A stretch of DNA of 64,000 nt from Sceloporus undulatus (Eukaryota > Chordata > Lepidosauria > Squamata > Phrynosomatidae), in the NCBI RefSeq assembly GCF_019175285.1, contig NC_056529.1:420034-484033 (forward strand). Direction: 5' to 3'. Made by a program: the position numbers and the translations under genes. The notes under the pieces are model-generated. The model searched no databases and was not told the origin of the DNA. It was given only the letters and a program-made list of their open reading frames with translations. Below are positions 1 through 30,284 of the stretch, piece by piece (position 1 is the stretch's first letter; the number at the start of each line of letters is the position of its first letter).

Positions 1-9
1 ATTAGAAAG

Positions 10-165
10 CAAAGAGTTTGAGACTGCTTTAACTCGGTGCCAAGAAATCCTGGGAACTGTAGCACCAAAGGTCTTCGGCAGAGACACCTAAATGTCTCAC
101 AGAACTACAGTTCCCAGAATCCCACAGCATTCAGCCAGGGCAGTTAAACTGGATTATTTCTGGTG
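10..165. repeat. Palindromic MITE (family B), left edge of window
   Basis: Two arms read as imperfect reverse complements: the left arm carries aaatcctgggaactgtagc and the right arm acagttcccagaatcc, with a shared core around tctcacag. The same layout (a gtttgacaccactttaac-type end, a cccaggattcc block, then the mirror image) recurs at about 9.2, 19.0, 25.9, 41.9, 43.9, 44.2 and 47.7 kb. A short non-autonomous DNA transposon is inferred from the palindrome and copy number; the superfamily was not determined. Confidence 0.6.
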
Positions 166-173
166 TGTTTTGG

Positions 174-420
174 ATCTAGGTCACCTGGTGCGTTTCCACA
201 GCAGAGTAAGGACTTCAACCCTGGTCTTCCCGGTTCCCATCCAGCATTCAAACCACTACACTATATTGGTTCAAGATTGATTCTTGTAGCAGTTTGCTTC
301 TCTATTCGTCTGAGGCTCAGAGCATGGCTTATTTCCATGGCTGAGCTGGGATTCAAACCCATGGCTCTTAGCATTGCCATATTTAATATGGCATTACTCT
401 GTTGTTTTAAACACATATAG
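174..420 (+). repeat. MIR-like SINE 3' parts, two fragments
   Basis: Both fragments contain the ggtcacc...gtttcca...ggattcaaaccc pattern of a MIR/CORE-like SINE that is seen much better at 14.9, 33.1 and 49.1 kb. They are diverged and truncated. Confidence 0.45.
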
Positions 421-1061
421 AGATAATGATGCAGGCAAACTGGAAACAAGTTAACCTTTATTTTTTCCTGCTTCCAAAATAAACCAAGATTTGCTGCTGT
501 TGCACAATGCAGCTTCTTGGTCAGATCCAGCTTGCAGTTTACAGCTGCTGAGGACCCTCTAAATGAGACCCACTGAAACCTCCAGGAGCTGCACCCTTCA
601 TGGCCAGAGATCCACTTTTGGGGCAACATGACTGGAAATGACAAGTTCTCTGCCACCTGAAGGCAAGTTAAATTCCTTTGGCCAAGAGGACAGAGGTAGA
701 AATTCACTTACATGCCAAAAAGCACAAAAATTTCAAGTGGCACAGGGGCTTGTAGGGAAACACTTAACACATCCAGCACTTTTGCGCACTAGTGTGCTCC
801 CTTTCAGATGGGGCGCCCACACACTGCACTTGGAAATCTGAAAGGTTGTAACATGTTAGACTTTAAGTGCCAAATCAAGAGCTGACTTTTACGTGGCCCA
901 AAAGGACTTGGCTCTTGGTTAACAGTAGTCTCAGATGGAGACTTTACAACTATTATCTCCATTACTACGAGAGACTAAATCTCAGCTCACAATGTCCAGT
1001 TGGGGTCCAGTGGCCAATCCCTGCATAACCAAAAGATCATGAAGTGAGCACTTCCTCATGT
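421..1061. other. Intergenic, nothing recognised
   Basis: I see no exon, RNA or clear repeat here. Open frames on both strands have no recognisable protein content. Confidence 0.5.
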
Positions 1062-1507
1062 GAATCAAAGAATCATTGAGCTGGAGGAGACCACAAGGGC
1101 TCTGATCCAGTCCAGCCTCATTCTGCCATGCAGGAAATCTCAATCAAAGCATCCCCATTGACAGATGGCCATCCAGCCTCTGTTTAAAGACCTCTAAGGA
1201 AGAGACTCCACCATAATCTCCGAGGAAGGAGTGTGTTCCACTATCAAACATCTCTTGGCATCAGAATGTTCTTCCTAATGTTGAACTGGAATCTCTTTTC
1301 CTATGTTTGCATTCATTACTCCGTATCGTAACTCTGGAGCAGCAGAAAACAAGCTTGTTCCCTCCTCAATATGACATCCCTTCAAATATTTAAACAGGGC
1401 TATCATATCACATCTTAACCTTCTCTCCTCCAGGCTAAACATCCCCAGCTCCCTTAGTCGTTCCTCATAGGGCTTCATGGTTTCCAGACCCTTCACCACT
1501 TTTGTCG
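1062..1507 (-). mobile_element. CR1 LINE, 3' end
   Basis: The plus strand begins with the reversed CR1 tail (aatcattgagctggagga, then the catccagcctctg block) and runs through the segment encoding the C-terminal end of the CR1 reverse transcriptase protein ([20 protein letters not shown], minus strand). It breaks off at about 1507 where a GC-rich sequence begins, and CR1 sequence resumes at 2382. Confidence 0.8.
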
Positions 1508-2381
1508 CCTCAGAGAAGGTTGCACGAGACTTCGGCCTCCTGGAGGCCCGATGCCGTCGCTGGCGCCCTCCAACAGGGCTCCGACGGTGGCTGCAACTGG
1601 GTTTTTCCCGGTTTTTGCGGCATCTGTTGGGTCCCGGCACGGGTGCCGCCAAAAACCAGGAAAAGCCCGGCTGCAGCAGGGTTGCTAGGCAACCCTCGGA
1701 GCCTCGCTGCCCTCCTCCTCCTCCACCGCGCATGGCCACGCGGAGGAAGAGGACAGCAAGGCCTGGGGCAGAGGAGGCTGCAGGGAGTTGGCGCCTCTTG
1801 GGCGCAGCCGCGCCAACCTCCCCGCAGCCTCCCTGGTCCCTGCGGGGGCCAAGAAGGAGTTGAAGCCCCGGCCTCCTCGCCTCCTTCCTGGTCTCTGCAG
1901 GGGCCAAGAAGGAGGCGAGGCCCCAATCCTGGCCTCTGATCACGGCAAGGCCCGGGGCCCAGGCGGGGGAGGCTTTCCCTTGTTGCTTGGCCTCCGCTCC
2001 CCGCCGCGATCGCGAGAGAAAATGCAGGACACATTTTGTGTGTCCTACATTTGAAAATTTTGTCCTACATTTCCCCCAGTTTGGAGGTCCGGCAGTATGG
2101 CAACCCTACATCGGGCCTCTGGAAGGCCCACTGCCGCCGTCAGAGCCCTATTCGAGTGCCCTGGCGGCCGCATCAAGCCTCCTGGAGGCCCGGTGCCGTC
2201 GCTGGAGTCCTCCAAGAGGCTTTTTTGCTGGCCTGACAGAGCCTGGGGCCCCATCAGGGGCCTGCAAAGATGGGGAGGCCTGGCTCCCGGAGAGTGGAAG
2301 CTCCACCCCTGGCTTCGGCCCCCCAGTCGCCTGAGGGACAGCAACCCCGCCCCCGGCCCAAAAAGGTTGCCTACCCCGATC
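1508..2381. repeat. GC-rich repeat interrupting CR1
   Basis: A GC-rich block with internal direct repeats (ggccaagaaggag occurs at about 1847 and 1903; ctcctggaggcccg at about 1539 and 2178). Its right end, aaaaaggttgcctacccc, matches the right end of the hAT element at 60987-61183. It looks like one or two hAT-type elements inserted in, and with partial loss of, the CR1 copy. It is not a CpG-island promoter of a recognised gene. Confidence 0.5.
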
Positions 2382-2530
2382 TAGGTCATTGATAAAGATG
2401 TTGAATAGCCAACTGGGCCCAGGACAGAGCCCCACTGGACACCCCTCTGGTCACTTCTCTCCAGGATGAAAAGGAGCCATGGCTGACCCTCCTCTGGGTC
2501 CAGCTGGCCAACAGTTCCACTCCATCCTTC
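2382..2530 (-). mobile_element. CR1 LINE, upstream part of the interrupted copy
   Basis: The plus strand reads gtcattgataaagatgttg followed by the reversed CR1 segment around the LFNIFINDL motif, continuing the copy that stops at 1507. Roughly 450 bases of the element expected between the two pieces are missing. Confidence 0.7.
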
Positions 2531-2740
2531 CTAAAACCTTTGAAGACGGTTGGATTCCAACGAAGCCTGTCCCTTGTGTCCCTGAAAAGAAAGAAAGGGG
2601 GGGGGGAAGAGGACGTTGTGCCAATTTAAACCTTTTCTGTTTTGAAACAAACACAAACAGTAACAGTCCGTTTGGTGATTCTCCTGATTGATTGATTGAT
2701 TGCAATTAATATTTCCGTAGATCAGCATCGAAGCCTCAGC

Positions 2741-2816
2741 TCATGTCAGTCCTCAGTTAACCGCAAGCGCGGCTTTCAGAAGAGGTGTCAGAAGGTTAAA
2801 GAGCTCATCACTGGCT
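2741..2816 (-). ncRNA. SNORD60: C/D box snoRNA, SNORD60-like
   Basis: On the minus strand a C box GTGATGA (2805-2811) is followed by cttctgacacctc with a D'-type CTGA (2788-2791), and by two candidate D boxes CTGA at 2753-2756 and 2746-2749. From memory, the cttctgacacctc segment downstream of the C box is characteristic of vertebrate SNORD60 (U60), which guides 2'-O-methylation of 28S rRNA. The place fits: in human SNORD60 lies in an intron of SNHG19, minus strand, directly upstream of TRAF7. The terminal stem is weak as I read it, so the exact ends are uncertain by a few bases. Confidence 0.72.
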
Positions 2817-3092
2817 GGATGTCAGGAGTGAATAACACAGAGTTGACTGATATGCCCTCCTCTCCCAGTCGGATCGAGGCGGGTCACCCCCCAAAATACA
2901 CACATAAAACGACCGATAGAAACACGACAACGATATTCGTTTTAGTTTAAAAACCAGCTCTGGCAACAATGGATGACAAAAGAGAGCCAGAGGAATAGAG
3001 CACCGCTTCTTGTATGGGGAGAAAGCGGGCCCAGGAATTAGGAGCCTCATTAGAGATCCTAATGGTCTTCTCCCGAACCGGAGAGTTCTTAC

Positions 3093-3123
3093 CTCCGCGG
3101 CTCCTCGAGGACGAAAGGAAAGG
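3093..3123 (-). ncRNA. SNHG19: Predicted first exon of the snoRNA host gene SNHG19
   Basis: On the minus strand a pyrimidine run (cctttcctttc) that would serve as a 5' TOP start lies 25-30 bases downstream of TATAAAAG, and about 30 bases later comes a strong donor, GGAG|GTAAGA, at 3093/3092. TATA, TOP start and short first exon are typical of snoRNA host genes. SNORD60 lies 277 bases into the predicted intron. Downstream exons were not found with confidence; tctttcttttcag near 2587 is one weak acceptor. Confidence 0.55.
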
Positions 3124-3140
3124 ACGGCCCTCTTCATGCT

Positions 3141-3148
3141 CTTTTATA
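3141..3148 (-). promoter_or_regulatory. TATA box of the divergent SNHG19-like unit
   Basis: TATAAAAG on the minus strand, 25-30 bases upstream of the pyrimidine-rich start at 3118-3123. Confidence 0.5.
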
Positions 3149-3165
3149 AACACGGGTTGATTGCT

Positions 3166-3426
3166 ATTGGTCAGACGCAGTGGCCAATCACGGCGCTCAA
3201 TATCCGCCGACGCCCCGCCTCTCACCTTCAGCCAATGATCTCCCAGATCCTTTGAAAGTTTCTCTTTCTATTGGGCGGCGTGATTGCCGCTCCACACTCC
3301 TCCGTCGCCTCCGATTGGTTGAGCTGCCAGCGCCATTCCTAGCAGGCGGGGGTGGGAGGAGTGAGTGAGAAAACGGGGCATCATAGAGAGGCGGGGGCTA
3401 GAAAGTTTCGGACTGCAACGACCAAT
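3166..3426. promoter_or_regulatory. Cluster of six CCAAT boxes between divergent starts
   Basis: CCAAT or ATTGG at 3166, 3184, 3232, 3270, 3314 and 3422, several in the extended NF-Y context (gattgg, ccaatca). Placement between a minus-strand start at about 3123 and TRAF7 exon 1 at about 3.65 kb suggests a shared bidirectional promoter. Confidence 0.6.
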
Positions 3427-3484
3427 CAAAAGAGGCCTTGTGAAGAGGCCTGCTCGACGCGCTTCCACCCTCAGAGCGAGGCCT

Positions 3485-3564
3485 CATGGGAGTTGTAGGC
3501 TTGAGTGGCGGCTGCCTCATAACAACACCTTCGCCCGTGAACAGAAAAGAACTACGAGTCCCAG
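3485..3564. promoter_or_regulatory. Two ZNF143/THAP11-like sites
   Basis: catgggagttgtagg at 3485-3499 and actacgagtcccag at 3551-3564, in opposite orientations, resemble the ACTACAAnTCCCAG promoter motif bound by ZNF143 and THAP11. They lie 80-230 bases upstream of the probable TRAF7 start. Confidence 0.4.
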
Positions 3565-3605
3565 CGACCAAAGCGGAGGGAATATTTGTGAGCGTGAGGG
3601 GGAAA

Positions 3606-3613
3606 TGACGTAA
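3606..3613 (+). promoter_or_regulatory. CRE-like site TGACGTAA
   Basis: An ATF/CREB-type octamer just upstream of the GC-rich TRAF7 leader exon. Confidence 0.4.
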
Positions 3614-3639
3614 GCCGCTTCCAGCTGCGGCAGCTGGGC

Positions 3640-3812
3640 GGCTGCGGACTGAGGGAGGCGGCGGCGGCGGCGTCAGGGCTTTTCGGACAGAGAAAGCGGC
3701 GGGCGGGGACGAGTCGCCGCCATGCGCCGGAGAGCTGCGCGCGGGCCAGCAGGGCCTCCTCCGCTTCTTCCTCGGCGCGCCGCTCCTCCGTTTTCCCCTC
3801 AGCGGCACACAG
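3640..3812 (+). other. TRAF7: TRAF7 exon 1, non-coding leader (start approximate)
   Basis: A GC-rich segment with a GGC triplet run ends at the donor ACACAG|GTGAAG (3812/3813). Human TRAF7 also has a non-coding first exon followed by an exon holding the ATG. The transcription start is not visible; it should lie at roughly 3600-3720. An ATG in good context at 3722 opens an upstream frame (separate entry). Confidence 0.6.
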
Positions 3813-3899
3813 GTGAAGGAGGGGCGGGGCCAGGGGAAGAGGGGCGGGGCCAGAGGGAGAGGGCGGGGCGTCGCCCTCATTTAAAGCAGCCCTTTTGGG

Positions 3900-4520
3900 T
3901 GCTCTTGGACTCCAGCTCCCAGCATCCTTTGCCACTGGGAGTTCAAGGCTCCCATTGTTGCTTTTCTCCAGATTGCAGACGTTGTTGGAATGCAACTCCC
4001 AGCATCCATGGCCACTAGGCGTGCTTACAAGGGGATGATGGGAGTTGTAGGCTCCTATTTCACTCAGAAGGGGCTGAGCCCAGCTGTCCCTGCTTCCAGA
4101 TGGTGTTGGACTGCAACTCCCAGCATCCTTGGCCATTGAATATGCTGACAAGAGGCTGCTGGGAGTTGTAGGCTCCCGTTGTTTTGAGATAGGGAGATGC
4201 GATGGGCAGACTGCAATTCCCAGCCATTTCTGCTTCCCTACTGCCGTTCCCAGCATCCTTGGCCATTGAATATGCTGGCAAGGGGCTGCTGGGAGTTGTA
4301 GGCTCCCATTGCCAAGGGTATGTGGGCAAGACCCTCCCTGTACTGTATAGAGAAGCTGTGGGACTGCAGCTCCCAGCATCCTTCCCTGTTGGGCCATGCT
4401 AGGATGGGAGTTGCAGGCCATGCCACTTTGGAGCCAGGCTGCTCCACTTCCAGATCTTGCGGGACTCTAGCTCCCAGAATTCCTCACCATGGAAGGGGCT
4501 GCTGGGAGTTGTTGCCCAAG
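3900..4520. repeat. Tandem array of hairpin units with ACTCCCAGCATCC motifs
   Basis: About six units of 100-130 bases, each an inverted repeat: a forward actcccagcatcc block, a spacer often reading ttggccattgaatatgctg, then the mirror tgctgggagttgtagg. I count about seven forward and six reverse copies of the cccagca/gggagtt block. The array starts about 90 bases after the TRAF7 exon 1 donor. The long minus-strand open frame across it is a by-product of the repeat. Confidence 0.75.
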
Positions 4521-4639
4521 CACCTGTCGGCTGTTGATTTAAGCCAAGGGAGTGGGTCCTCCATTCCAGATGTCCAGATGTTTTGGACCCTAGACTCTAG
4601 CAAGGCACACTTTCAGCCTCTGAAATCTCCTAAGAACAA

Positions 4640-5060
4640 ACAAACAAACAAGCTTCATTGACATACCGCTTCATGCTGCCTAAGCAGTGTCTAAGTGGTT
4701 TACAACTGTAAGCTAGCCAAGTAAGGTTGGCATTACTCAGTCGACTTGAAGGTACACAAGAGTAACAGACGGTGGGAATCATTATGTAGAGAGCTCTTGC
4801 AGCACCTTTGAGACTAGCTGAAAGAATGAATTCAAAGATATAGCTGTGTTATGTTAAAACTGGACTTGCTACTTCATTTCCATACCCAAAGGATTTTGAA
4901 TTTGAACTGACATCTTCACACATCAGTGGCTTCCACTCCCTCAAAAGCATCTGAGGCAGGAGACTGAAGTCTAGGAAAGCTCATGCTGCCAAGTACTTTA
5001 ATCCCGTTAGCCTCAAAGGTGCTACAAGATCTCTCTATGTATTGACATGGCTACGTCTTT
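4640..5060. repeat. LINE/SINE tail and a palindromic DNA repeat
   Basis: 4640-4760 carries an (aaac)n start and an aagtggtttacaa block seen at other repeat tails. 4795-5060 has agcacctttgagactagc at its left and the mirror tctcaaaggtgctacaaga at its right, the same palindromic repeat as at 57.8 kb. Confidence 0.5.
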
Positions 5061-5720
5061 GGATTCTACCTTCTTCTTCTGCTCTTTTCTCCTTGTAAGG
5101 CATTTCAGTTGTATGATATTTCTTGTACCACTTTTTGGCTTGAGGCAAGCGTTCTTTGCAAACCCACCGCAAGTTGCACAGAGCCTTAAATTGCAAAGCC
5201 TGAGGAATCTCTTCCCTGTGTTGGTTAAAATCGGACCGTTCCTCCCCATTGGGTGATGTTTAATTTCCGGCTTAAGGATCTCTCCATCTGGGAGGAGGAG
5301 GAGGAGGAGGGCTTCCCTTTCTCCGCCGGATCCTGCCATTGGAATGAAGAAATGTGTTATGATCTGCTCTCGATCAGTTGTCTTGTTCTGCTGGAAATAA
5401 CCTGCCAGGGTTGCTATGTTTTGATGTCCCACTGAGTGGATTTTGTGTGGATGTTAAAAGAGATTTGCTTGGTGAATGTTGGCTATCTGGTTTCTGACAT
5501 CTAGGCTAATGTCTTATTCCAGAGCTGCGTATGGGAGGCTAGAAAGTTGAGTAGTTTCTGGGAGCTTTTCTTCCTGAAGACTTTGAAGCCAGTCAGTTCT
5601 TCCAGCCCAAAGTACCAAGACTTTTTTCCCCATTCTCACATCAGCTAGAGCAAACAAAGGTTAGGGAACCTGCATTGCACTTAATCTTGCTAAAGCACAA
5701 AGCTCAAATAGGCATAGAGG
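5061..5720 (+). other. TRAF7 intron 1, unique sequence
   Basis: No exon, RNA or clear repeat recognised. Only a short (gag)n run near 5290. Confidence 0.4.
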
Positions 5721-6026
5721 GTTATCACACGGGGGGGGGGGAGATGTGTCGTTTAAACAGTGATTAATCCATGAAAATTGCACAATTGATATTAAAACAC
5801 AATTAAAATGAGGTCAACACAAGAGCCATTATCCCGGGAATAACCAGGGAATAAACAGCAAAAATTCAGTCACGGGAAAATCCCATGAATGATTTGCTGC
5901 TGTTTCTTGCCTGGTTATACATGGGATAATGGCACTTTAATCACATGTGAAAACTATTAGTGCAGTTGTGGGATTATCACAGGCTAATCGCCATTTATAC
6001 TTCCAATCGTCCCCCGTGTAATAAAC
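5721..6026. repeat. MITE with 15-base terminal inverted repeats
   Basis: The left end gttatcacacggggg mirrors the right end cccccgtgtaataaac. Internally gccattatcccgggaataac mirrors tatacatgggataatggc. Likely a non-autonomous DNA transposon; the target duplication is not resolved. Confidence 0.6.
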
Positions 6027-8404
6027 TCCATAGTTGTGAAAGGCCTAGCAATCTCTTCCTCCTCTACTTTTGCTTCCTTTGAGTGGTAAGGATTCTGGGA
6101 GAAGACAAAAGGGGTTGATCGCAGGCCCTTAATGATGGGGTGCAGTGTGGCACCATTTGCCAAGCGACAACCAGGGCTCAACTTATGGTCAGCCCAGGTT
6201 CATCTAGTGTGGACCTGCTTAGCAGTTTCATAGATTGTCTGATGTGACATGCAAAGTGTGGGAAACAGATCCATGTCCTTAAGCACCTAGTAGATCCACA
6301 GCCACCCAGTATGTGTCTTTGAGGTCTTGCATGGCATGTGTCACAGGGTCCATGTGTTAGTACGAAATGCACGTGTTAAATTCCTGCCGGATATGTGGAG
6401 CTGCTTCGGCTGCACAGGGCAGAAGATACTTAGGTGGCTGCATCCATAAGAACCCAAGAAAAGCCCTGCAGGACCAGGCCAAGGGCTCATGTCGTCTGGT
6501 ATCGTGTTTCCAACTGTGGCTGAACCTAGAAAGTCCACAAGCAGAGGTCAAAAAGCAAAATGCTGGGGATCCATTTCCATTTTTATGACCACGTTTGGCT
6601 TCCTAAGCGCTTCCTCAAAAGTAAAACCTTCTAATTGGCTAGGTATTGGGATTTTTCCAGGACTGCTCACTGTATATCATACCCATCTGTTATTTCCCTC
6701 AGCATAGCATAACCCCGCCATAAACACAGGAGAGTGACCTTCCTTCCTTCCTTCCTAATCCCTTCTGTTGCTTCCTATAGAGTTCTGTACAAGTCTTTCA
6801 CGTCCTTATTAACCTCCAAGGGATGTTAATCTAGTGTAGATCAGCCTTGCGGATACATCCACTGGAGTTTCCTCTGTGTTTCACTCCTAAAAAAGAAAGA
6901 AAGGTAGCTTCTGTCAAAAGTTTTCCTGCCAGATCATTCAGAAGTGACTCTCAGCTCAACAGGTAACCAGGTGTGTGTCTGTTTACAAGCCTGTATTAAG
7001 AAGGAGTGACGCTTCATTAGCTCTTAGTCTCTGCCATTACGTAGTGAGTCCCCGTGCGTCACGGCTGCCGTTCACTTTTTGCACCATGCCTTTATGCAGA
7101 CTTCACAGGCTGCCTTCCATAACAGGGTCCAAGCCTCCTGGCTCTAGCTAAGCGCACAACAGGAAGCGGAGAGCCTTTGTATGTGTGTGTTTTCCCCTTT
7201 TATTGCCAGTAACTCTGCTTTATGTCAGAGTGTTGCAATTGTGTGTGTTTTTTTCTGAGTAAGCAGACTTTCAGGAAAGGAAATGAGAGGAGACTAATGT
7301 ATTTAAGGGAGAGCAGATTTTTATAAAGGAGGGAAAGGACTGAGCAACTATAAATCCACAGGGAAAAAACACCACCTTCTTTCCTTTCACATCTGCACAT
7401 GTAGCTCTGATAGCCACTCATGGGACACAAGTGGCCCAAACAGAAAACAAGGAAGCCCCAAAACTGTTCCATTTGACAAAAAAAATCTTATTTATTTATT
7501 TATATAGCGCTATATATACAATAAATATAAAAGAATAAACCTGCCTATGGCGTATAATCTAAGAAATAATAGGATAATACATATAAAATACATAGCAATA
7601 CAGGAAATGATTCAATAAAACAGGCAACAAAAGAACATCAAATAGCAAGTGACAATATTATGATTACGAGGAGGCATTTTTGTTTGTCCCTAGTGACTAG
7701 ATAGTACATCTGGAGTATAAATCATTGTTCACTAGAACATTCAGATGATTTTTGACATGAAATGTTAAATCACATAGTTTTTTTTGTGGGTTTTTAGTAC
7801 ATGGCCAAATAGCCCCAAAAAAACTACAAAAAACTATGGATGCCGGCCATGAAAGCCTTTGACTTCACAATGTTAAATCACATTTGGGGCATACCTTTCA
7901 TGCAGATGGGGTGAAGGAGTACACATGCCAAAAACATACATCATTGCACAAGTCTGAGACAACTTCTCGCTGTTGGACAGGTGCATTCCTTTAATGGTTT
8001 TGTTGTTGTCATTTCTGTGGGCCACAGATAAATGTAGCATTTAGTATGATGTCTTCCCACATTGCGCATGTTGTGGTTTTGTGATGAGTGGCTTCAGATG
8101 GAGTTTGCGGCATGTGGTCAGTGAAGTTTCAAGTAATGGGGTTGACTGTTTCTGTTTGCTAATTCAGAGTGGAGATCTTCAACAATACGTGCTTAGGATG
8201 GAGGACAGGCTTTTTGACCATTGAGTAACTTTGGGAGTATGAGCTGCCACCCACTTGGCAAGTGTGGATTACTGAGGCAGGTTTTGCTCATCGGCCTGAC
8301 CGCTCTCAAGGATAGTCTGTTGGTCTGTGTGGGCTCTCGCTAGACCAGTCCAGCAGCCCTTATCCCTTTGTTCTCTAGTTCCTAGTCTAAATTATATCCT
8401 GGGA
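6027..8404 (+). other. TRAF7 intron 1, mostly unique with repeat scraps
   Basis: Contains a (ttcc)n run near 6740, an AT-rich repeat tail at 7485-7640, and at about 7780-7880 a hairpin of the tagttttttgtgggttttt repeat also found at 42.4 and 56.7 kb. No exon recognised. Confidence 0.45.
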
Positions 8405-8515
8405 TATGGAAAGTCCTCAAGAAGAAAAGAGATTCCACATAAACATTAGGAAGAGCTTCTTTATTGTAAGAATGGTTGGACAGTGGAATAGACTGCCTCT
8501 GAGCAGCTACACAAA
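8405..8515 (+). mobile_element. CR1 LINE fragment
   Basis: Reads as a diverged, plus-oriented CR1 3' region (agagattccacataaacatt ... ggacagtggaatagactgcc). Confidence 0.6.
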
Positions 8516-8627
8516 CCAGCCCTGCCCTGTTAAGACCTGTTTTTGATGGACATAAATTTTGTGTGACAAAAACCTTTCTGACTGTTACAGAGGTGGCTTT
8601 TGTGACCTTCAAGTGCAGGACTAGATT

Positions 8628-28520
<19,893 letters not shown>

Positions 28521-29290
28521 TGGGTGCCGCCACTCACTCTGGGAACGCCGGACTACCAAATACCACTCCAGCGCCACACACTCCTTGTACCACTTCCCTT
28601 CTCCCCGAAGCGCTGCCACGACCCGCCAGCTGTGAGATGGAGCTTCACGGCCCACATACCTCAGCAATGCCACCAGTTCCTGCAGCAGACCAAGTGCACA
28701 CCCCGCACCCCGCAGGACAGTTTGGACTGGCGAGAAAGTTGATTGATGTGGTTTCTTTCCCAGAACACTGTGCGAGGGGAGTTCTGTCTGGACGCCTTCA
28801 TTGCCGCAGCATAGGACGCTGAATGCTTTAGCTCTGCATCAGCTGATGAAGCGCATGGGTCTCAGGCAGCAGCTTTGGCATAAGATGGGACCGAGCTGGT
28901 CAGCACACACTCCCACTGCGCACCTCGCAAACAGCAATGCCAGAGCCAAGTATGCCAGAGGGGACCCATTCTTGGTCCTGGTGTTTAATTTATCTGCTAA
29001 GCTCTTTTTTGTTTGTGTCCACCACCAACGATAAAAAGAAAAGAATGGTTTTTCTTCCCGTGTAACCAGGTACGATTTTTACGTCACGAACGCCCTTTCC
29101 CTTTTCACTTCAGGTACCACAAGGCCATCCACCCAAAACACAGCCATCATGTCATGTCATGACAGCCTCCATGGTAAAGACAGGGACAGTCCACCGTTGT
29201 GTTTTTACTGACATTTTCTACTGTTTTTAAGATTGTGATATAGATTTGGATTGTTTCTTCCTTGACAATAAAAATGGACCATTGTTTTAG
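28521..29290 (+). other. TRAF7: TRAF7 3' UTR
   Basis: Runs from the stop to just past AATAAA at 29267-29272. The GC-rich first part (28.5-28.95 kb) gives a 153-codon plus-strand frame that is not a gene. Confidence 0.75.
29267..29272 (+). terminator. TRAF7 polyadenylation signal AATAAA
   Basis: Canonical hexamer, followed by a T-rich stretch; cleavage expected at about 29285-29295. Confidence 0.7.
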
Positions 29291-29420
29291 GCAAGCATGA
29301 CTTATTGATAGACCTGCAGAGAGTTGCACCAAAGGGGGAATGCCCCTCATTAATTGGCCTGCCTTACATCCCTTCCCACCTTAAATTTGTGGAGACACCC
29401 ATTAAACTTATACACTAGAC

Positions 29421-29556
29421 CAGCGGCCCCCAAACTGTGCACTTTAAGGGATTTTGGACTTCAGCTCCCAGAATCCCAGACTATTGGCCAACATGGCTGA
29501 GGCTTCTGAGAGCTGAAGTCTAAAATCCTTTAAAGTGCACAGTTTGGGCACCATGG
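29421..29556. mobile_element. hAT MITE with perfect target duplication
   Basis: 136-base palindrome (cagcggcccccaaactgtgc ... cagtttgggcaccatgg) flanked on both sides by cactagac (29413-29420 and 29557-29564). Confidence 0.88.
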
Positions 29557-29814
29557 CACTAGACCATGGGTGGCCAAAGTACAGCCCACTTACAGCTCCC
29601 AGGGTCAGTTTGCCCAAAATTTGCTTTCTAAGGGGTTGACTAACAGGATTACAGCATGAACTACTCAAGGAAAGGCTGGATACACACACAGGTCTGCTTC
29701 TACTAAGAAATGGGTTGGTATAGGACAAGAACCAAAATGGAACATCGTGCGTATAGCGCTATGCTTTGGATACTGATGAACGGAGAACACCTCTTTCCTT
29801 TAAGACTTTGTGTA

Positions 29815-30200
29815 TACATATATACTCGACTATAAGTCGGCCTCACGTAGAAGTCGAGTGCATGTTTTGGGGCCAAAATTACGCATTTTGATATGACCCA
29901 AGGATAAATCAAGGGTAAAACTTAGGGACATGAATCTAATCAAAGCAATGCCAAAAAACTTTTTTAAATTCCAGCAGGTATAACTGTGCTCATACTAAAT
30001 GTTGGAAAGATGAGAGGGCATTCAGTGCTTCCAGGAAAGATTATGCTCTTGCCTTTCACCAGGGGATGATTCCTTTTTTAAAAAACAAGAGTTAAAGTGC
30101 AGTACTTACATTAACCTGTGGATAAGTCAACCCAGATTTTTGGGGTCAATTTTTTGTCTAAAATTTCTAGACTTATACATGAGTATATACTGTAGTTCTG
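29815..30200. repeat. Mariner/Tc1-like MITE
   Basis: The left end tatactcgactataagtcgg mirrors the right end acttatacatgagtatata. AT-rich interior without coding content. Confidence 0.6.
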
Positions 30201-30284
30201 TCCAGAATAATCTGACCAGAAAGTGGGTTCTGGTTCACAAAAAGGTCTCCCCACTTCAGAAATTAAATGTGCTATAGCTGGGTG

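Noticed and set aside
3552-4421. 289-codon minus-strand frame
   Set aside because: It runs through the hairpin array and the TRAF7 leader; the protein is repeat-derived and lacks any family resemblance.
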